Assembly (NCBI GenBank): GCA_944329425.1
Contig: CALVIG010000009.1
Span: forward strand, 1-44,896
From: an uncultured Bacilli bacterium
GTDB lineage: Bacteria > Bacillota_I > Bacilli_A > RF39 > UBA660
DNA length: 44,896 nt
Reading direction: 5' to 3'
Made by a program: the position numbers and the translations under genes. Below the pieces are notes generated by a model. The model made no database searches, was not told the origin of the DNA, and saw nothing but the letters and a program-made list of their open reading frames with translations. Below are positions 8,115-17,021 of the stretch, one piece after another (the first letter of the stretch is position 1; each line of letters begins with the position of its first letter).

Positions 8115-9323
8115 TTAAAAATTAAACATTAACCATTCTGGTTTAACGATTAATAGAATACCTATTATAAACATTAGTAAGCCACCTATAAGATGTGAGT
8201 ACTTAGTATATTTAGTGGTTATTCCAGTTAATTCCATCGTCTTAACGGCAATTGCAAAGACAATTAAATCATCAATCATAAAGAAAAATATGTATATAAA
8301 TATATAAATCCAATACTCTAAAGTACTTAAATCATTCATTGCAAGTACCTGAGTAAAAATAACCGGTAATCCCGCTGAACAAGCAAGTTCAATCAAATTA
8401 ACTGATATTGCTAAAAACATAACACCTAAGATTGCTATAACAAAAGATTTTTCATGCGTAAACTTTTTTATTTTAGCAAATATTTTCTTTCTTCTTTCTT
8501 GTCCTACGGTAGTACAACCATCAGTTTTTCCAATCTGGTTAACGTACTTATTTATGTTAAATGCACCACCTATTAAAGCAACTAAAGCAATTATCATTCT
8601 AACTAATACAACACCACTTATCATTTTTGCAAAAGAAAGCCATGATACCATAAAGGCCATGTATATTAGTGCTGAAGAAACAAGAAAAACTAATCCTAAT
8701 ACCCATAGTCTTTTTTTATCTTTCATACCAATTAAAGTACTAATTAAAAATAGTAAAACCCATAAAGCACAAGGGTTAAAACCATCAATTATACCCATTA
8801 AAACCGAAAGTATTGGTAAAGAAAAGTCCTTTAAATTAACTTTACCTATGATAGGTAATTTAATATTATAATCCTTTTCATTATTATTTGAACTTGATGC
8901 GTTATTAAAAGAACTTTCCTCAACAACACCAAGCTTTATACCTACTTTATCAACAAAATTACTCTTTGAAGCTTGTTTTATATGATACCTATACGTTTCA
9001 TCAGTTACACCCTTAGCATACCCAAATATAGCGGTATTATCAATTATTGTAAAAGGCACTCCCGATACGTTAACATCCAGGTACTTTGCAACATCTTTCA
9101 TTAATTTTTGATTTTCTTCATCATACCAAACTTCATACCTATAAATGTTTAAATCATACTTGTTCTCTATTGATTTTAAATATTCATATGCCTCTTCACA
9201 ATGTGGACAAGTTTTACCATAAAACATGTAAACGTTAACTTCTTTTGCTAAAACCCTAACGTTAAATAATAAAAACACCATAAAGGCAAATAAACAACTA
9301 ATTAATATTTTCTTTAACTTCAT
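8115..9323 (-). CDS. Exported glutaredoxin-like domain fused to CcdA/DsbD-type membrane domain
   Basis: 402 residues. A signal peptide or anchor (about 1-26, KKILISCLFAFMVFLLF) leads into an extracellular thioredoxin-fold domain with the pair CPHC (39-42) and the cis-Pro segment SGVPFTII. From about residue 165, six or more membrane helices form a CcdA/DsbD domain with one cysteine in GFNPCALWVLL and another in ELACSAGLPVIF, the pair that passes electrons across the membrane. The fusion should carry reducing power from cytosolic thioredoxin to exported thiols. The next gene upstream encodes a small thioredoxin and ends 1 bp before this one, so the two are probably coupled. Confidence 0.85.
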   Translation of the reverse strand: MKLKKILISCLFAFMVFLLFNVRVLAKEVNVYMFYGKTCPHCEEAYEYLKSIENKYDLNIYRYEVWYDEENQKLMKDVAKYLDVNVSGVPFTIIDNTAIFGYAKGVTDETYRYHIKQASKSNFVDKVGIKLGVVEESSFNNASSSNNNEKDYNIKLPIIGKVNLKDFSLPILSVLMGIIDGFNPCALWVLLFLISTLIGMKDKKRLWVLGLVFLVSSALIYMAFMVSWLSFAKMISGVVLVRMIIALVALIGGAFNINKYVNQIGKTDGCTTVGQERRKKIFAKIKKFTHEKSFVIAILGVMFLAISVNLIELACSAGLPVIFTQVLAMNDLSTLEYWIYIFIYIFFFMIDDLIVFAIAVKTMELTGITTKYTKYSHLIGGLLMFIIGILLIVKPEWLMFNF

Positions 9324-9324
9324 A

Positions 9325-9585
9325 CTATCTTTCCTTTATAAAACTTAATACTTCTTCTTTATTTTTTTCACCTACAAGCCTTTTTAACTCTTTACCATTA
9401 TCATCCAGCATAATAATAACGGGTAATTTATCATCAACGTTATACTTTATAACCTCATCTTCATCTAAATCATAATCATACTCGGTAACATCCAAGTCGG
9501 GATATAACTCCTTAATTTCTTTCCACGTTTTTTTCATAACAAGACACGCCGAACACCATACGGCTTGAAACTTAATTATTTTCAT
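9325..9585 (-). CDS. Small thioredoxin-like protein
   Basis: 86 residues with active site WCSAC (10-14) instead of WCGPC, and the cis-Pro segment DKLPVIIMLDDNGKEL. No signal peptide, so cytosolic. It is the likely electron donor for the CcdA-glutaredoxin fusion that follows 1 bp after its stop. Its start overlaps the end of the cysteine desulfurase gene by 14 bp. ATG 9585 is preferred over 9588 because it is 6 nt, not 3 nt, from the GGAG SD. Confidence 0.85.
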   Translation of the reverse strand: MKIIKFQAVWCSACLVMKKTWKEIKELYPDLDVTEYDYDLDEDEVIKYNVDDKLPVIIMLDDNGKELKRLVGEKNKEEVLSFIKER

Positions 9586-10696
9586 CATTTTCTCCTATTT
9601 TATCATAACACTCATTAAATATCTTCTTAAACTTTCTTATTTGACTTCTAGTAGTAACATAAGACAAACTTATTCTAACACTATTATTAGCTCTTTTTTC
9701 GTCATCATATAAGGACATCACAGACTTAGAAAGTGAATCTACCGATGAGCACGCGCTTTTGGTTGATAAACAAATTCCACGTTCTGTTAACATATCAACT
9801 AATTTTCTGGAATTGTCAACACTAAAATTTATTACCTGAGGTATGCTTTTTGAAGTACTATTAATTTTAATATTATCATGGCAACTTAAAAACCCTTTTA
9901 AATCATTACTTATTTTATTTACGTACCTTAGCTTTTTATCAAAATCTTTATAAGCCAAGGTAAGAGCTTTTTCCAAAGAAACAATTAATTCTAAAGCAGG
10001 TGTACCGCTTCTATACTTAGTGGTAGATCTTCCACCATCAATTAGTGGTATCATTTTAAACTTTCCTTGTTTTACTAAGCACCCAATTCCTTTTATTCCA
10101 AAAAACTTATGAGCTGAAAAACTAATTAAATCAACGTTTTTAAAATCCAAATTAGTTTTACCAACCATTTGAGTAGCATCTACGTGGAAATAACAATTAG
10201 GATATTTTTTTAACTCTTTACCAATTAAGTTAATGTCTTGCTTTATTCCCATCTCACTATCCACGCCAACAATAGATACTAAAACGGTATCATCGGTTAA
10301 TATTTCTTTTAAGTTATCAATATCAATTGTACCATCAGTATTTAGCTTTAAAAAACTAACATCATATCCATCATCTAAAAGTCTGTTTATGGATGCCGTA
10401 ACCGATGAATGTTCAAGTTTTGTAGTAATTATATGTTTCCCCTTATTTGCCCTACATACACCTTTAATAGCTAAGTTATTAGATTCGCTAGCTCCAGACG
10501 TATAAATAATATCTTCAGGTTCCACCTTTAATAACTTAGCAATGTTACTAGTTGATTTTTTTATACGATTGTTTGCCTTAACGCCAAGAAAATGAGATGA
10601 ATTTGGATTGCCTACGTATTTTTTTGAAGCTTTATTAAACGCCTTTAAAACTTTTTTAGAAGGAAAAGTAGTAGCACAATAATCTAAGTATAACAT
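9572..10696 (-). CDS. Cysteine desulfurase (NifS/IscS-type class V aminotransferase)
   Basis: 374 residues. PLP enzyme that takes sulfur from cysteine as a persulfide for Fe-S clusters or tRNA thiolation. Motifs: LDYCATTFPSKKVL, TSGASESNNLAIKG, LEHSSV, FHVDATQ, the PLP lysine in SFSAHKFFGIKG, and the sulfur-carrying Cys in STKSACSSVDSLSKSV. A longer open frame to 10783 is not the real gene: its first 29 codons run through a terminator, while ATG 10696 has a good GGTGATAA SD and gives the normal N-terminus. No IscU/SufU scaffold is visible here. Overlap with the thioredoxin gene suggests one operon. Confidence 0.92.
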   Translation of the reverse strand: MLYLDYCATTFPSKKVLKAFNKASKKYVGNPNSSHFLGVKANNRIKKSTSNIAKLLKVEPEDIIYTSGASESNNLAIKGVCRANKGKHIITTKLEHSSVTASINRLLDDGYDVSFLKLNTDGTIDIDNLKEILTDDTVLVSIVGVDSEMGIKQDINLIGKELKKYPNCYFHVDATQMVGKTNLDFKNVDLISFSAHKFFGIKGIGCLVKQGKFKMIPLIDGGRSTTKYRSGTPALELIVSLEKALTLAYKDFDKKLRYVNKISNDLKGFLSCHDNIKINSTSKSIPQVINFSVDNSRKLVDMLTERGICLSTKSACSSVDSLSKSVMSLYDDEKRANNSVRISLSYVTTRSQIRKFKKIFNECYDKIGENDENN

Positions 10697-10731
10697 TTTA
10701 TCACCAGTATTAATTATAACATAATCATCAC

Positions 10732-10764
10732 AAAAAAAACAAAGAACTAGTCTTTGTTTTTTTT
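10732..10764 (-). terminator. Terminator between the 113-aa gene and the cysteine desulfurase
   Basis: Stem of up to 14 bp (10732-10745 with 10751-10764), 5-nt loop, A-tract and T-tract on the two sides; works on either strand. Confidence 0.8.
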
Positions 10765-10769
10765 CATCA

Positions 10770-11111
10770 TTATTCAGCTTCATTAGCTGGAATAATATAA
10801 GTCACTTCTCCATTAGTGTTAATTATTTTTTGAGTAACTTTTTTAGCTTTAATAATCTTGGTGTTATTTAAGGATTTTGCATCAATAATAACGGTATCTT
10901 TTTGTTCACTAACACTTCCTTTTAGCTTATTAGTATTTTGAAAAGTCAATACTTGAAAAGGAGTTCTATCAGTCATTATACCAATAAAAGATATTGCCAT
11001 TACTAAAGCTATCGACAAAGAAGCACCTATTCTACACCATGAATCTTTTATAAGTTCAGGGTCTGCTAACTTTGGTCTTCCTACTTTGTTTTTATCTTGT
11101 TTTTTAGCCAT
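10770..11111 (-). CDS. Single-pass membrane protein of unknown function
   Basis: 113 residues. A basic N-terminus (MAKKQDKNKVGRPKLADPE) precedes one membrane helix, IGASLSIALVMAISFIGIM (about 28-47). An outside tail follows with KLKGSVSEQKDTVIID and a Lys-rich end. The GRPK stretch looks like an AT-hook but may just be the basic cytosolic flank of the helix. SD GGAAG precedes ATG 11111. It sits between clpB and the redox cluster; a weak TAATAT box lies about 30 bp upstream. No family recognised. Confidence 0.65.
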   Translation of the reverse strand: MAKKQDKNKVGRPKLADPELIKDSWCRIGASLSIALVMAISFIGIMTDRTPFQVLTFQNTNKLKGSVSEQKDTVIIDAKSLNNTKIIKAKKVTQKIINTNGEVTYIIPANEAE

Positions 11112-11189
11112 ACTATCTACTTCCTACCCTTCTATAGATAATATTACCATAAAAACGATTTATATGAACTATTTTTTTTAATATTTACA

Positions 11190-13307
11190 TTAAACTTTAC
11201 TATTTTTTGATATAACAAGTTTATCATCTGATACATCAACCATTAAATCATCACCAGATATAACACTTCCATCTATTAACTTTTTAGCTAATAAAGTTTC
11301 TAAGTTTTTAGATAAAAATCTTTTAAGTGGTCTTGCACCATAATTATGATCATAACCATTATCAACAATCCATTGTTTTGCTTTATCACTTAAAGATATA
11401 CTTATTCTTTGATGTTTTAATTTTTTATTTAAATCATCAACTAGTTTATCTAATATCTCATAAATTACGTTCTTTGATAAAGCGTTAAATATGATGATTT
11501 CATCAATACGATTTAAAAACTCTGGCCTAAAATGATTTTTAAGTTCATTATTAATAATGCTTTCATCAACTTTACCATCAAGTACGTATTCACTTCCGAT
11601 GTTAGAAGTCATGATAATAATGGTATTCTTAAAATCTACCGTTCTTCCGTGACCGTCGGTTATTCTACCATCATCTAGTATTTGTAAAAGAATGTTAAGA
11701 ACGTCTCTATGGGCTTTTTCAATTTCATCAAACAAAACGATGCTGTAAGGATTACGTCTTACTGCCTCGGTTAATTGTCCACCTTCATCATACCCTACGT
11801 ATCCTGGAGGAGCTCCTATTAATCTTGCAACTGAATGAGACTCCATGTACTCACTCATATCAATCCTTATCATGTGTTTTTCATCATCAAACAACTCATA
11901 CGCAAGGGTTCTTGCAACCTCCGTTTTACCAACACCAGTAGGTCCAAGAAACATAAATGACCCAATTGGTCTATTTTCATCTTTTATACCAGACCTTGAG
12001 CGGATAATTGCCTCGCTAACTAATTTCAAGGCTTTATCTTGACCTTTTACCCTTTTTTTCATGTTTTCTTCAAGGTTAAGAACCTTTTCTTTTTCACCTT
12101 GAGAAAGTTTAGATATTGGAATATTCGTCCATCTTGAAATAACACTAGCGATTGATTCCTCGGTTACCCTATCACTTAATATTTTGTTATCATTAGATTG
12201 TTTTAAAGAATCTAATTTTTTTTCTAACTCAGGAATCGTTCCGTGTCTTAGTCTTGCAGCGGACTCCAAATCATAGTTGTTTTCAGCCATTTCAAGTTTA
12301 AACCTAGCATCCTCTAATTCTTTTTTAGTTTTCTTTATCTCAGACTGAATGTTCTTCTCTTTTTCCCAGTCTTGTCTTAACTTAGATTCTTCTTCTTTCA
12401 TCCCTTTTATTTTTTCATCTAATTCCTTAACCCTTTGCTTACTTATTTCGTCTTTATCCTTCTTAATGGCTTCTCTTTCTATTTGAAGTTTCATTATTCT
12501 ACGGGTTAAAGAATCTATGTTTTCAGGTACCGAATCCATTTGAACTCGTATTGTTGCACAAGCTTCATCAATTAAATCAATGGCTTTATCAGGTAAAAAC
12601 CTATCGGTTATGTACCTGTTTGACAAAGTTGCTGCCGCAACTAAAGCGTTATCTGATATAGATACACCGTGATGCACTTCAAAACGTGATTTTAAACCCC
12701 TTAAAATGGTTATGGTATCAGATACGGTTGGTTCTTTTACAAGTACCTTTTGGAACCTACGTTCTAGAGCGCCATCATCTTCAATGTACTTACGGTACTC
12801 ATTTAAGGTGGTTGCACCGATACAGTGGATTTCACCCCTTGCAAGCATTGGTTTAAGCATGTTACCAGCATCCATTGCACCATCAAGCTTTCCAGCACCG
12901 ACAATCATGTGAATTTCATCGATGAACATGATTATGTTACCTTCTGATTTTTTTACTTCGTTTAAAACGTTTTTTAATCTTTCCTCAAACTCACCACGGT
13001 ATTTTGCGCCCGCAATTAAAGCTGCCATATCAAGTTCCCATATCGTTTTATCCTTTAAAGAACTTGGTACATCACCTTTTACAATACGCTGTGCTAGTCC
13101 TTCAATGATGGCGGTTTTACCAACACCAGGTTCACCAATTAAAACCGGGTTATTTTTTGTTTTACGTGATAAAATACGAGTAATACTACGTATTTCTTCA
13201 TCCCTACCTATTACAGGATCTACCTTTCCATCTTTAACGTACTGAGTAATATCTCTACCATATTTTTCTAGAACATTTTCTTCTTGTTCGTTATTCATAT
13301 TAAACAT
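11190..13307 (-). CDS. clpB: ClpB-type disaggregase lacking the N domain
   Basis: 705 residues, AAA+ unfoldase of the Hsp100 family. First nucleotide domain: Walker A GEPGVGKT and Walker B MFIDEIH. A full ClpB-length coiled-coil middle domain follows (about 255-385). Second domain: GPTGVGKT and [10 protein letters not shown]. The C-terminal part has [11 protein letters not shown]. The roughly 140-residue Clp_N domain is missing: the protein begins almost at the first AAA+ module ([12 protein letters not shown]). With DnaK-type chaperones, ClpB extracts proteins from aggregates. ATG 13307 follows GGGGTGAT; the upstream GTG 13316 is part of that SD. A CIRCE element and sigma-A promoter lie directly upstream, so HrcA heat-shock control is expected. 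Confidence 0.95.
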   Translation of the reverse strand: MFNMNNEQEENVLEKYGRDITQYVKDGKVDPVIGRDEEIRSITRILSRKTKNNPVLIGEPGVGKTAIIEGLAQRIVKGDVPSSLKDKTIWELDMAALIAGAKYRGEFEERLKNVLNEVKKSEGNIIMFIDEIHMIVGAGKLDGAMDAGNMLKPMLARGEIHCIGATTLNEYRKYIEDDGALERRFQKVLVKEPTVSDTITILRGLKSRFEVHHGVSISDNALVAAATLSNRYITDRFLPDKAIDLIDEACATIRVQMDSVPENIDSLTRRIMKLQIEREAIKKDKDEISKQRVKELDEKIKGMKEEESKLRQDWEKEKNIQSEIKKTKKELEDARFKLEMAENNYDLESAARLRHGTIPELEKKLDSLKQSNDNKILSDRVTEESIASVISRWTNIPISKLSQGEKEKVLNLEENMKKRVKGQDKALKLVSEAIIRSRSGIKDENRPIGSFMFLGPTGVGKTEVARTLAYELFDDEKHMIRIDMSEYMESHSVARLIGAPPGYVGYDEGGQLTEAVRRNPYSIVLFDEIEKAHRDVLNILLQILDDGRITDGHGRTVDFKNTIIIMTSNIGSEYVLDGKVDESIINNELKNHFRPEFLNRIDEIIIFNALSKNVIYEILDKLVDDLNKKLKHQRISISLSDKAKQWIVDNGYDHNYGARPLKRFLSKNLETLLAKKLIDGSVISGDDLMVDVSDDKLVISKNSKV

Positions 13308-13359
13308 AAATATCACCCCTTATAAATATATTATGCATCTTTTTATTTGCACTAATCAC

Positions 13360-13388
13360 ATTATAAAACAAAAGTTAGCACTTGTCAA
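13360..13388 (-). promoter_or_regulatory. Sigma-A promoter of clpB
   Basis: Consensus -35 TTGACA (13383-13388) and -10 TATAAT (13360-13365) on the minus strand with exact 17-bp spacing. Confidence 0.88.
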
Positions 13389-13401
13389 TATAGAGTGCTA
13401 A
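13375..13401 (-). promoter_or_regulatory. CIRCE operator (HrcA site)
   Basis: TTAGCACTT-N9-GAGTGCTAA, one mismatch from the CIRCE consensus TTAGCACTC-N9-GAGTGCTAA. It covers the -35 box and most of the spacer, so bound HrcA would block polymerase. Confidence 0.92.
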
Positions 13402-13417
13402 TTTTTGCTATTTTTAA

Positions 13418-13437
13418 AAGATGTATTTAAACATCTT
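13418..13437 (-). terminator. Terminator of the transglutaminase-like gene
   Basis: Stem AAGATGT/ACATCTT (13418-13424, 13431-13437), overlapping the stop codon at 13436 and followed by an AT-rich tract on the minus strand. It separates this gene from the clpB promoter. Confidence 0.6.
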
Positions 13438-14443
13438 ATTTTCTGCTTTTTGGAATTAAAGGAACCAATCTTTTTAAAATATTATTTTGAGTATTTGAAA
13501 TTTGATTTGTTTCTTCATATAAAGGTCTATTATCGTCATAAAAATAATCAAAAAGCTTCTCGTTTTGGTTACAAATTTCAAAAGCTTGTAAATACAACTC
13601 TTTATACTCTTCTATATTTATATCAGGCTTTTCGCTTTGTCTATTATCAAACATGTTAAAGCCATTATCTAAAAAGCCTAATATACTATATAAAAAATTT
13701 AAAAATTTATAATTTGTAACAATTCCATCACCACAAGTAGGAGATAAAAATTTATTTTTTTCACCAGTTAGAAACATACAATCATTTGTTGGGTCTAATT
13801 TATAGCTATTAACCCCATCACTTACTAAAGTAATTGCATGGTTTGGTGTATGAATAGCACTTGTAATTTTCATAACCTTATTAACTAAATCTCCACTATT
13901 TTGGGATTTTTGCAAACTAACATTTGATAAATGTATATTATCTTTTATAGCCTTTTTATCTGCATTTACAACTAACGTTTTTGAATCATAACCAAATTCT
14001 CTATAAATTTTTGTTAACAATTCAGAAATAGATCTACAAACACCTTTTCCTCTATAAACATCTATACTATGGAGTGTTGCAAAATCTTTCATATCAATAT
14101 CATATATAAAATTTTTATTATATGATAGATATCCTTTCCTATATAAATAAATGTAGCTTGCAAATATACCTATTGGATCATTATTCCCAATATTATTAAT
14201 TAAGTTAGCAGTATTTGAAACTATTTTATCATCTATTTTTTTCAATTTTTTCCACTCATCAGTAATTTTTAGAGTTTTAAATGAAGAGATAACATCTAAA
14301 GCATAAGGTAACCCCATTAAATTAGCTACTACACTAGCATCTGAATTAAAACCTTTTAAACTTAATATACTATGAATTACTCCTCCACTTAGTAATAATG
14401 CCATTTCTGCTATTCTTATTTTTTCTTGATCTTTCATTTTCAT
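13436..14443 (-). CDS. Transglutaminase/papain-like cysteine peptidase fold protein, function unknown
   Basis: 335 residues. I see a Cys-His-Asp order typical of the transglutaminase-like fold: Cys136 in GKGVCRSISELL at the head of a helix, His202 in PNHAITLV, and Asp217 in YKLDPTND, with plausible strand spacing. Such proteins cut or cross-link peptides, or are inactive binders. The N-terminal 30 residues are mildly hydrophobic (IAEMALLLSGGVIHSILSL) but not a clear signal. The C-terminal 100 residues are charged. The start at 14443 is preferred to the upstream TTG; ATG 14437 is an alternative. It follows, on the same strand, a frameshifted gene of unknown function. Assignment rests on motif spacing only. 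Confidence 0.6.
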   Translation of the reverse strand: MKMKDQEKIRIAEMALLLSGGVIHSILSLKGFNSDASVVANLMGLPYALDVISSFKTLKITDEWKKLKKIDDKIVSNTANLINNIGNNDPIGIFASYIYLYRKGYLSYNKNFIYDIDMKDFATLHSIDVYRGKGVCRSISELLTKIYREFGYDSKTLVVNADKKAIKDNIHLSNVSLQKSQNSGDLVNKVMKITSAIHTPNHAITLVSDGVNSYKLDPTNDCMFLTGEKNKFLSPTCGDGIVTNYKFLNFLYSILGFLDNGFNMFDNRQSEKPDINIEEYKELYLQAFEICNQNEKLFDYFYDDNRPLYEETNQISNTQNNILKRLVPLIPKSRK

Positions 14444-14477
14444 TATACCCAACCCCCATTGGATAGCGTATATATTA

Positions 14478-15052
14478 TCAAATAATTACGAAATAGTCAA
14501 ATAAGCTACTTAAAATATTATTTAAATTTTCAAGAACTAATTTTAATAAATCATTTGGTTCTTCTTCATTATAAGGAGAAACAAAATCATATATTTCACT
14601 TAAAACTAAATCAATATTATTTTTATTTACCCTATCTTCTATAATTTTGAAGCAAGTATTCTTATAGCCCCTAATCGCACATCCTGCTAAGGATTTATAG
14701 TAAGATTTTTCTGGTAATTTTGACTTTAGATAAAGTTTCATAGCGATATCATCAGTTACTTTTCTTAGATTAGATAATATTATCTTATTACTTCTAAACA
14801 CACCATGAGGTGCGGATACACTTTCCACATCAATTATCTCGGCATCAGAAGGTAAAGTAACATCATATAAAGTATCACCTCTTACTAACCATCTTAAAAT
14901 TTTATCTTCCACGCTGAGATTAAAACCCCCATTTCTTTTGGAGCTTTTGCACTAGGATTCCAATTATTAGCAACATTAACATCATTTAATTTATATTTCA
15001 AATTATTATCAGCACCACTAGTATTATTAAACATTACTTTTAAATATTTCAT
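14478..15052 (-). pseudogene. Uncharacterised 191-aa protein gene split by a one-base frameshift
   Basis: The 3' part (14478-14930) encodes GFNLSVEDKILRWLVRGDT and onward to the stop. It has no usable start; GTG 14912 has no SD at a proper distance. The 5' part is in another frame: ATG 15052 starts MKYLKVMFNNTSGADNN, runs through NNWNPSAKAPKEMG and meets TAA soon after. The two join cleanly at a G5 tract on the minus strand (14926-14930): one more G would give KEMGGFNLSVEDK in a single frame. So this is a recent single-base deletion, a slippage-variable tract, or an assembly error. No known domain is recognised. Confidence 0.65.
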
Positions 15053-15101
15053 TATTTTTAAGTTTTTATGTAAAAATTATTGAAAAAATCAATTTAAAAA
15101 G

Positions 15102-15119
15102 CAGATTATTTTTAATCTG
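15102..15119 (-). terminator. Terminator of the VirD4-like gene
   Basis: Stem CAGATTA/TAATCTG (15102-15108, 15113-15119) flanked by A and T tracts, 5 bp past the stop codon at 15124. Confidence 0.75.
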
Positions 15120-15123
15120 TTTT

Positions 15124-16434
15124 TTACTGTTCTTTTACAGGAATTTCATTTTCTTTTGTTTCATAACCCCAATTTATTTTATAATTAGGAATTAATTTAG
15201 TTTTTAAAGGCATAGTTCTAGCCATTATAATAATTGCATTCATTTTATCTATTACTCTTAATTGTTCTATAGTTATTAGAGGTTCTATATTACCATTTTC
15301 ATCCTTTTTATTACCACATAACTTACTTATTCTTTCAAGTGTATGTATGTCATTTGAGTATAAATAAATTATATTGGCGAAGCACATTTCTAAAAGTTCT
15401 ATATTACGTTTTTCATAAACCCTTTCAAGTTTCAAATAACTTTTAATGCAATTAATAAATCTTATTTTTAATCCTCTAGAATAACTTAACATCGAACTTA
15501 TGTTTTTTATTTCATCAAAATCATCAAAGTCGTCTAGTATGAAATTAACATTTCTTCCAGCACCACAATAGTTAATAACTTCATATACTTCACTCACAAG
15601 TAAACTCTGTAAATTAGAGTATTTTTTAAATCTATTTGGAATAATAAATAAAGCTGTTTTAGAATTATTTATATCCATAATATCAAAATTACTTCTTGAT
15701 AATGTATTATTTAACGATTCGTCAGACACTAAATTAATCAAAGCTTGATTTAATACTGCAATAATGCTTAATCTAGTATCTTTTGGTGATGATAAAATTC
15801 CAGTTAAATAAGTATAAGATACACTATTCTTATTTAAATTTCTTTTAAATTCATCTAATTGTTTTTCATCATTAAACGAATTCTCTAAATCAAATATTGT
15901 ATTTAACGATAATGCTTTATTATTTTCCAACAAATATAATGCTGATCCAGCAAATAAGTTACTAGCTGAATTTGACCAAAACTCATCAGGTTTACTTATT
16001 GGAATTAAATAACTTGCTATTATGTTTATGATTTCCTTTGCATAGTCTTTATTATTTTCATATATTTTTGTTACTAAATCAAATGGATTCCAATAGTCTC
16101 CTTTACTTAAATCATCAAAATCAATAACTTTAACATTATAACCTTCCTCTTGTAATTTAATGCTGGTTCTTTTATAAAGTTCTCCTTTTACATCATTTAT
16201 AAGTATAGATTCGTTAGCTTTCATAGCTAAATTAATAACTGGCAATATTACTAATTGTGTTTTACCAGAACCTTCCGCTCCAACAACTAAAGTATGACCC
16301 TCACTATCATTAATATAAAGAGCGTTTTCGTCATAAGCTATTGGTACTCCAGATCTTTCTACTTCACCTTTCAAATCAACTTCTTTTAAATTCTTTTTTA
16401 CATCTTCTAAAGATGCCCAATTTGCATAATTCAT
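15124..16434 (-). CDS. Orphan VirD4/TraG-like coupling ATPase
   Basis: 436 residues. Walker A is GAEGSGKT (52-59). NDVKGELYKRTS, SNSASNLFAGSALYLLE and the Walker B region NFILDDFDDF fit the TraG/VirD4 coupling proteins that feed DNA or protein into type IV secretion channels. Walker B ends DD, not DE. The N-terminal membrane helices of classical VirD4 are missing, so this form would be soluble or recruited by a partner. No relaxase, mating-pair or other transfer gene is in the window. SD AAAGGAG precedes ATG 16434. An AraC-type regulator is divergently transcribed 110 bp away and may control it. Confidence 0.8.
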   Translation of the reverse strand: MNYANWASLEDVKKNLKEVDLKGEVERSGVPIAYDENALYINDSEGHTLVVGAEGSGKTQLVILPVINLAMKANESILINDVKGELYKRTSIKLQEEGYNVKVIDFDDLSKGDYWNPFDLVTKIYENNKDYAKEIINIIASYLIPISKPDEFWSNSASNLFAGSALYLLENNKALSLNTIFDLENSFNDEKQLDEFKRNLNKNSVSYTYLTGILSSPKDTRLSIIAVLNQALINLVSDESLNNTLSRSNFDIMDINNSKTALFIIPNRFKKYSNLQSLLVSEVYEVINYCGAGRNVNFILDDFDDFDEIKNISSMLSYSRGLKIRFINCIKSYLKLERVYEKRNIELLEMCFANIIYLYSNDIHTLERISKLCGNKKDENGNIEPLITIEQLRVIDKMNAIIIMARTMPLKTKLIPNYKINWGYETKENEIPVKEQ

Positions 16435-16544
16435 TTTCTTTTTCTCCTTTCACAAGTAATATATCATGATTTTATATATAAACTTAAACAATAGTGGCAT
16501 TTTTATAATTATTATGATAAAATACATCTAAGAAAGGATTTTAT

Positions 16545-17012
16545 ATGTATTCTAATAATTTAGTGTGTGATATTTTAATTTATATTAACAATAACACTGA
16601 AAATGAAATCAGTGTTCAAGAAATTGCTGATAAGTATTACTTTAATAGATACTATATCATGAAATTATTCAAAAGAGAATTAGGAATAACAATAAATCAA
16701 TATATCAATAAAAAAAGAGTATATAATAGCTTGTTAGAAATTAAAAATAGTAACGATTCATTTTTAAATATTGCTTTAAATAATGGTTTTAATTCACTTG
16801 AATATTTCTCTGAAACATTCAAAAACATAATGGGTGTATCACCTAGAATATATAAAAAATTCACTTATTTTATTGTCAAATCAACTGAAGAAGAAACAAA
16901 TCTAATAAGAAAAAATTTACTTAAACTGCAAGTTTTAATGGATAATATAAATAAATACGTTCAAAATAGAAAACTTGTTCAAAAAACAGAAAAAAAATTA
17001 TCAATATTTTGA
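16545..17012 (+). CDS. Short AraC/XylS-family regulator
   Basis: 155 residues. Two helix-turn-helix motifs of the AraC DNA-binding domain fill residues about 5-108: EISVQEIADKYYFNRYYIMK and the second around FLNIALNNGFNSLEYFSETF, ending in GVSPRIYKK. There is no N-terminal sensor domain; instead a 45-residue Lys/Leu-rich helical tail follows, possibly for dimerisation. SD AAAGGA precedes ATG 16545. It lies head to head with the VirD4-like gene, whose promoter it may regulate. Confidence 0.85.
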   Translation: MYSNNLVCDILIYINNNTENEISVQEIADKYYFNRYYIMKLFKRELGITINQYINKKRVYNSLLEIKNSNDSFLNIALNNGFNSLEYFSETFKNIMGVSPRIYKKFTYFIVKSTEEETNLIRKNLLKLQVLMDNINKYVQNRKLVQKTEKKLSIF

Positions 17013-17021
17013 TAATTTTTT
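16993..17021 (+). terminator. Bidirectional terminator
   Basis: 12-bp stem (16993-17004 with 17009-17020), 4-nt loop, A- and T-tracts on both sides. It ends the AraC-type gene and the convergent polyprenyl synthase gene. Confidence 0.8.

Noticed and set aside
10697-10783. N-terminal extension of the cysteine desulfurase
   Set aside because: These codons run through a terminator hairpin, and the SD GGTGATAA belongs to ATG 10696.
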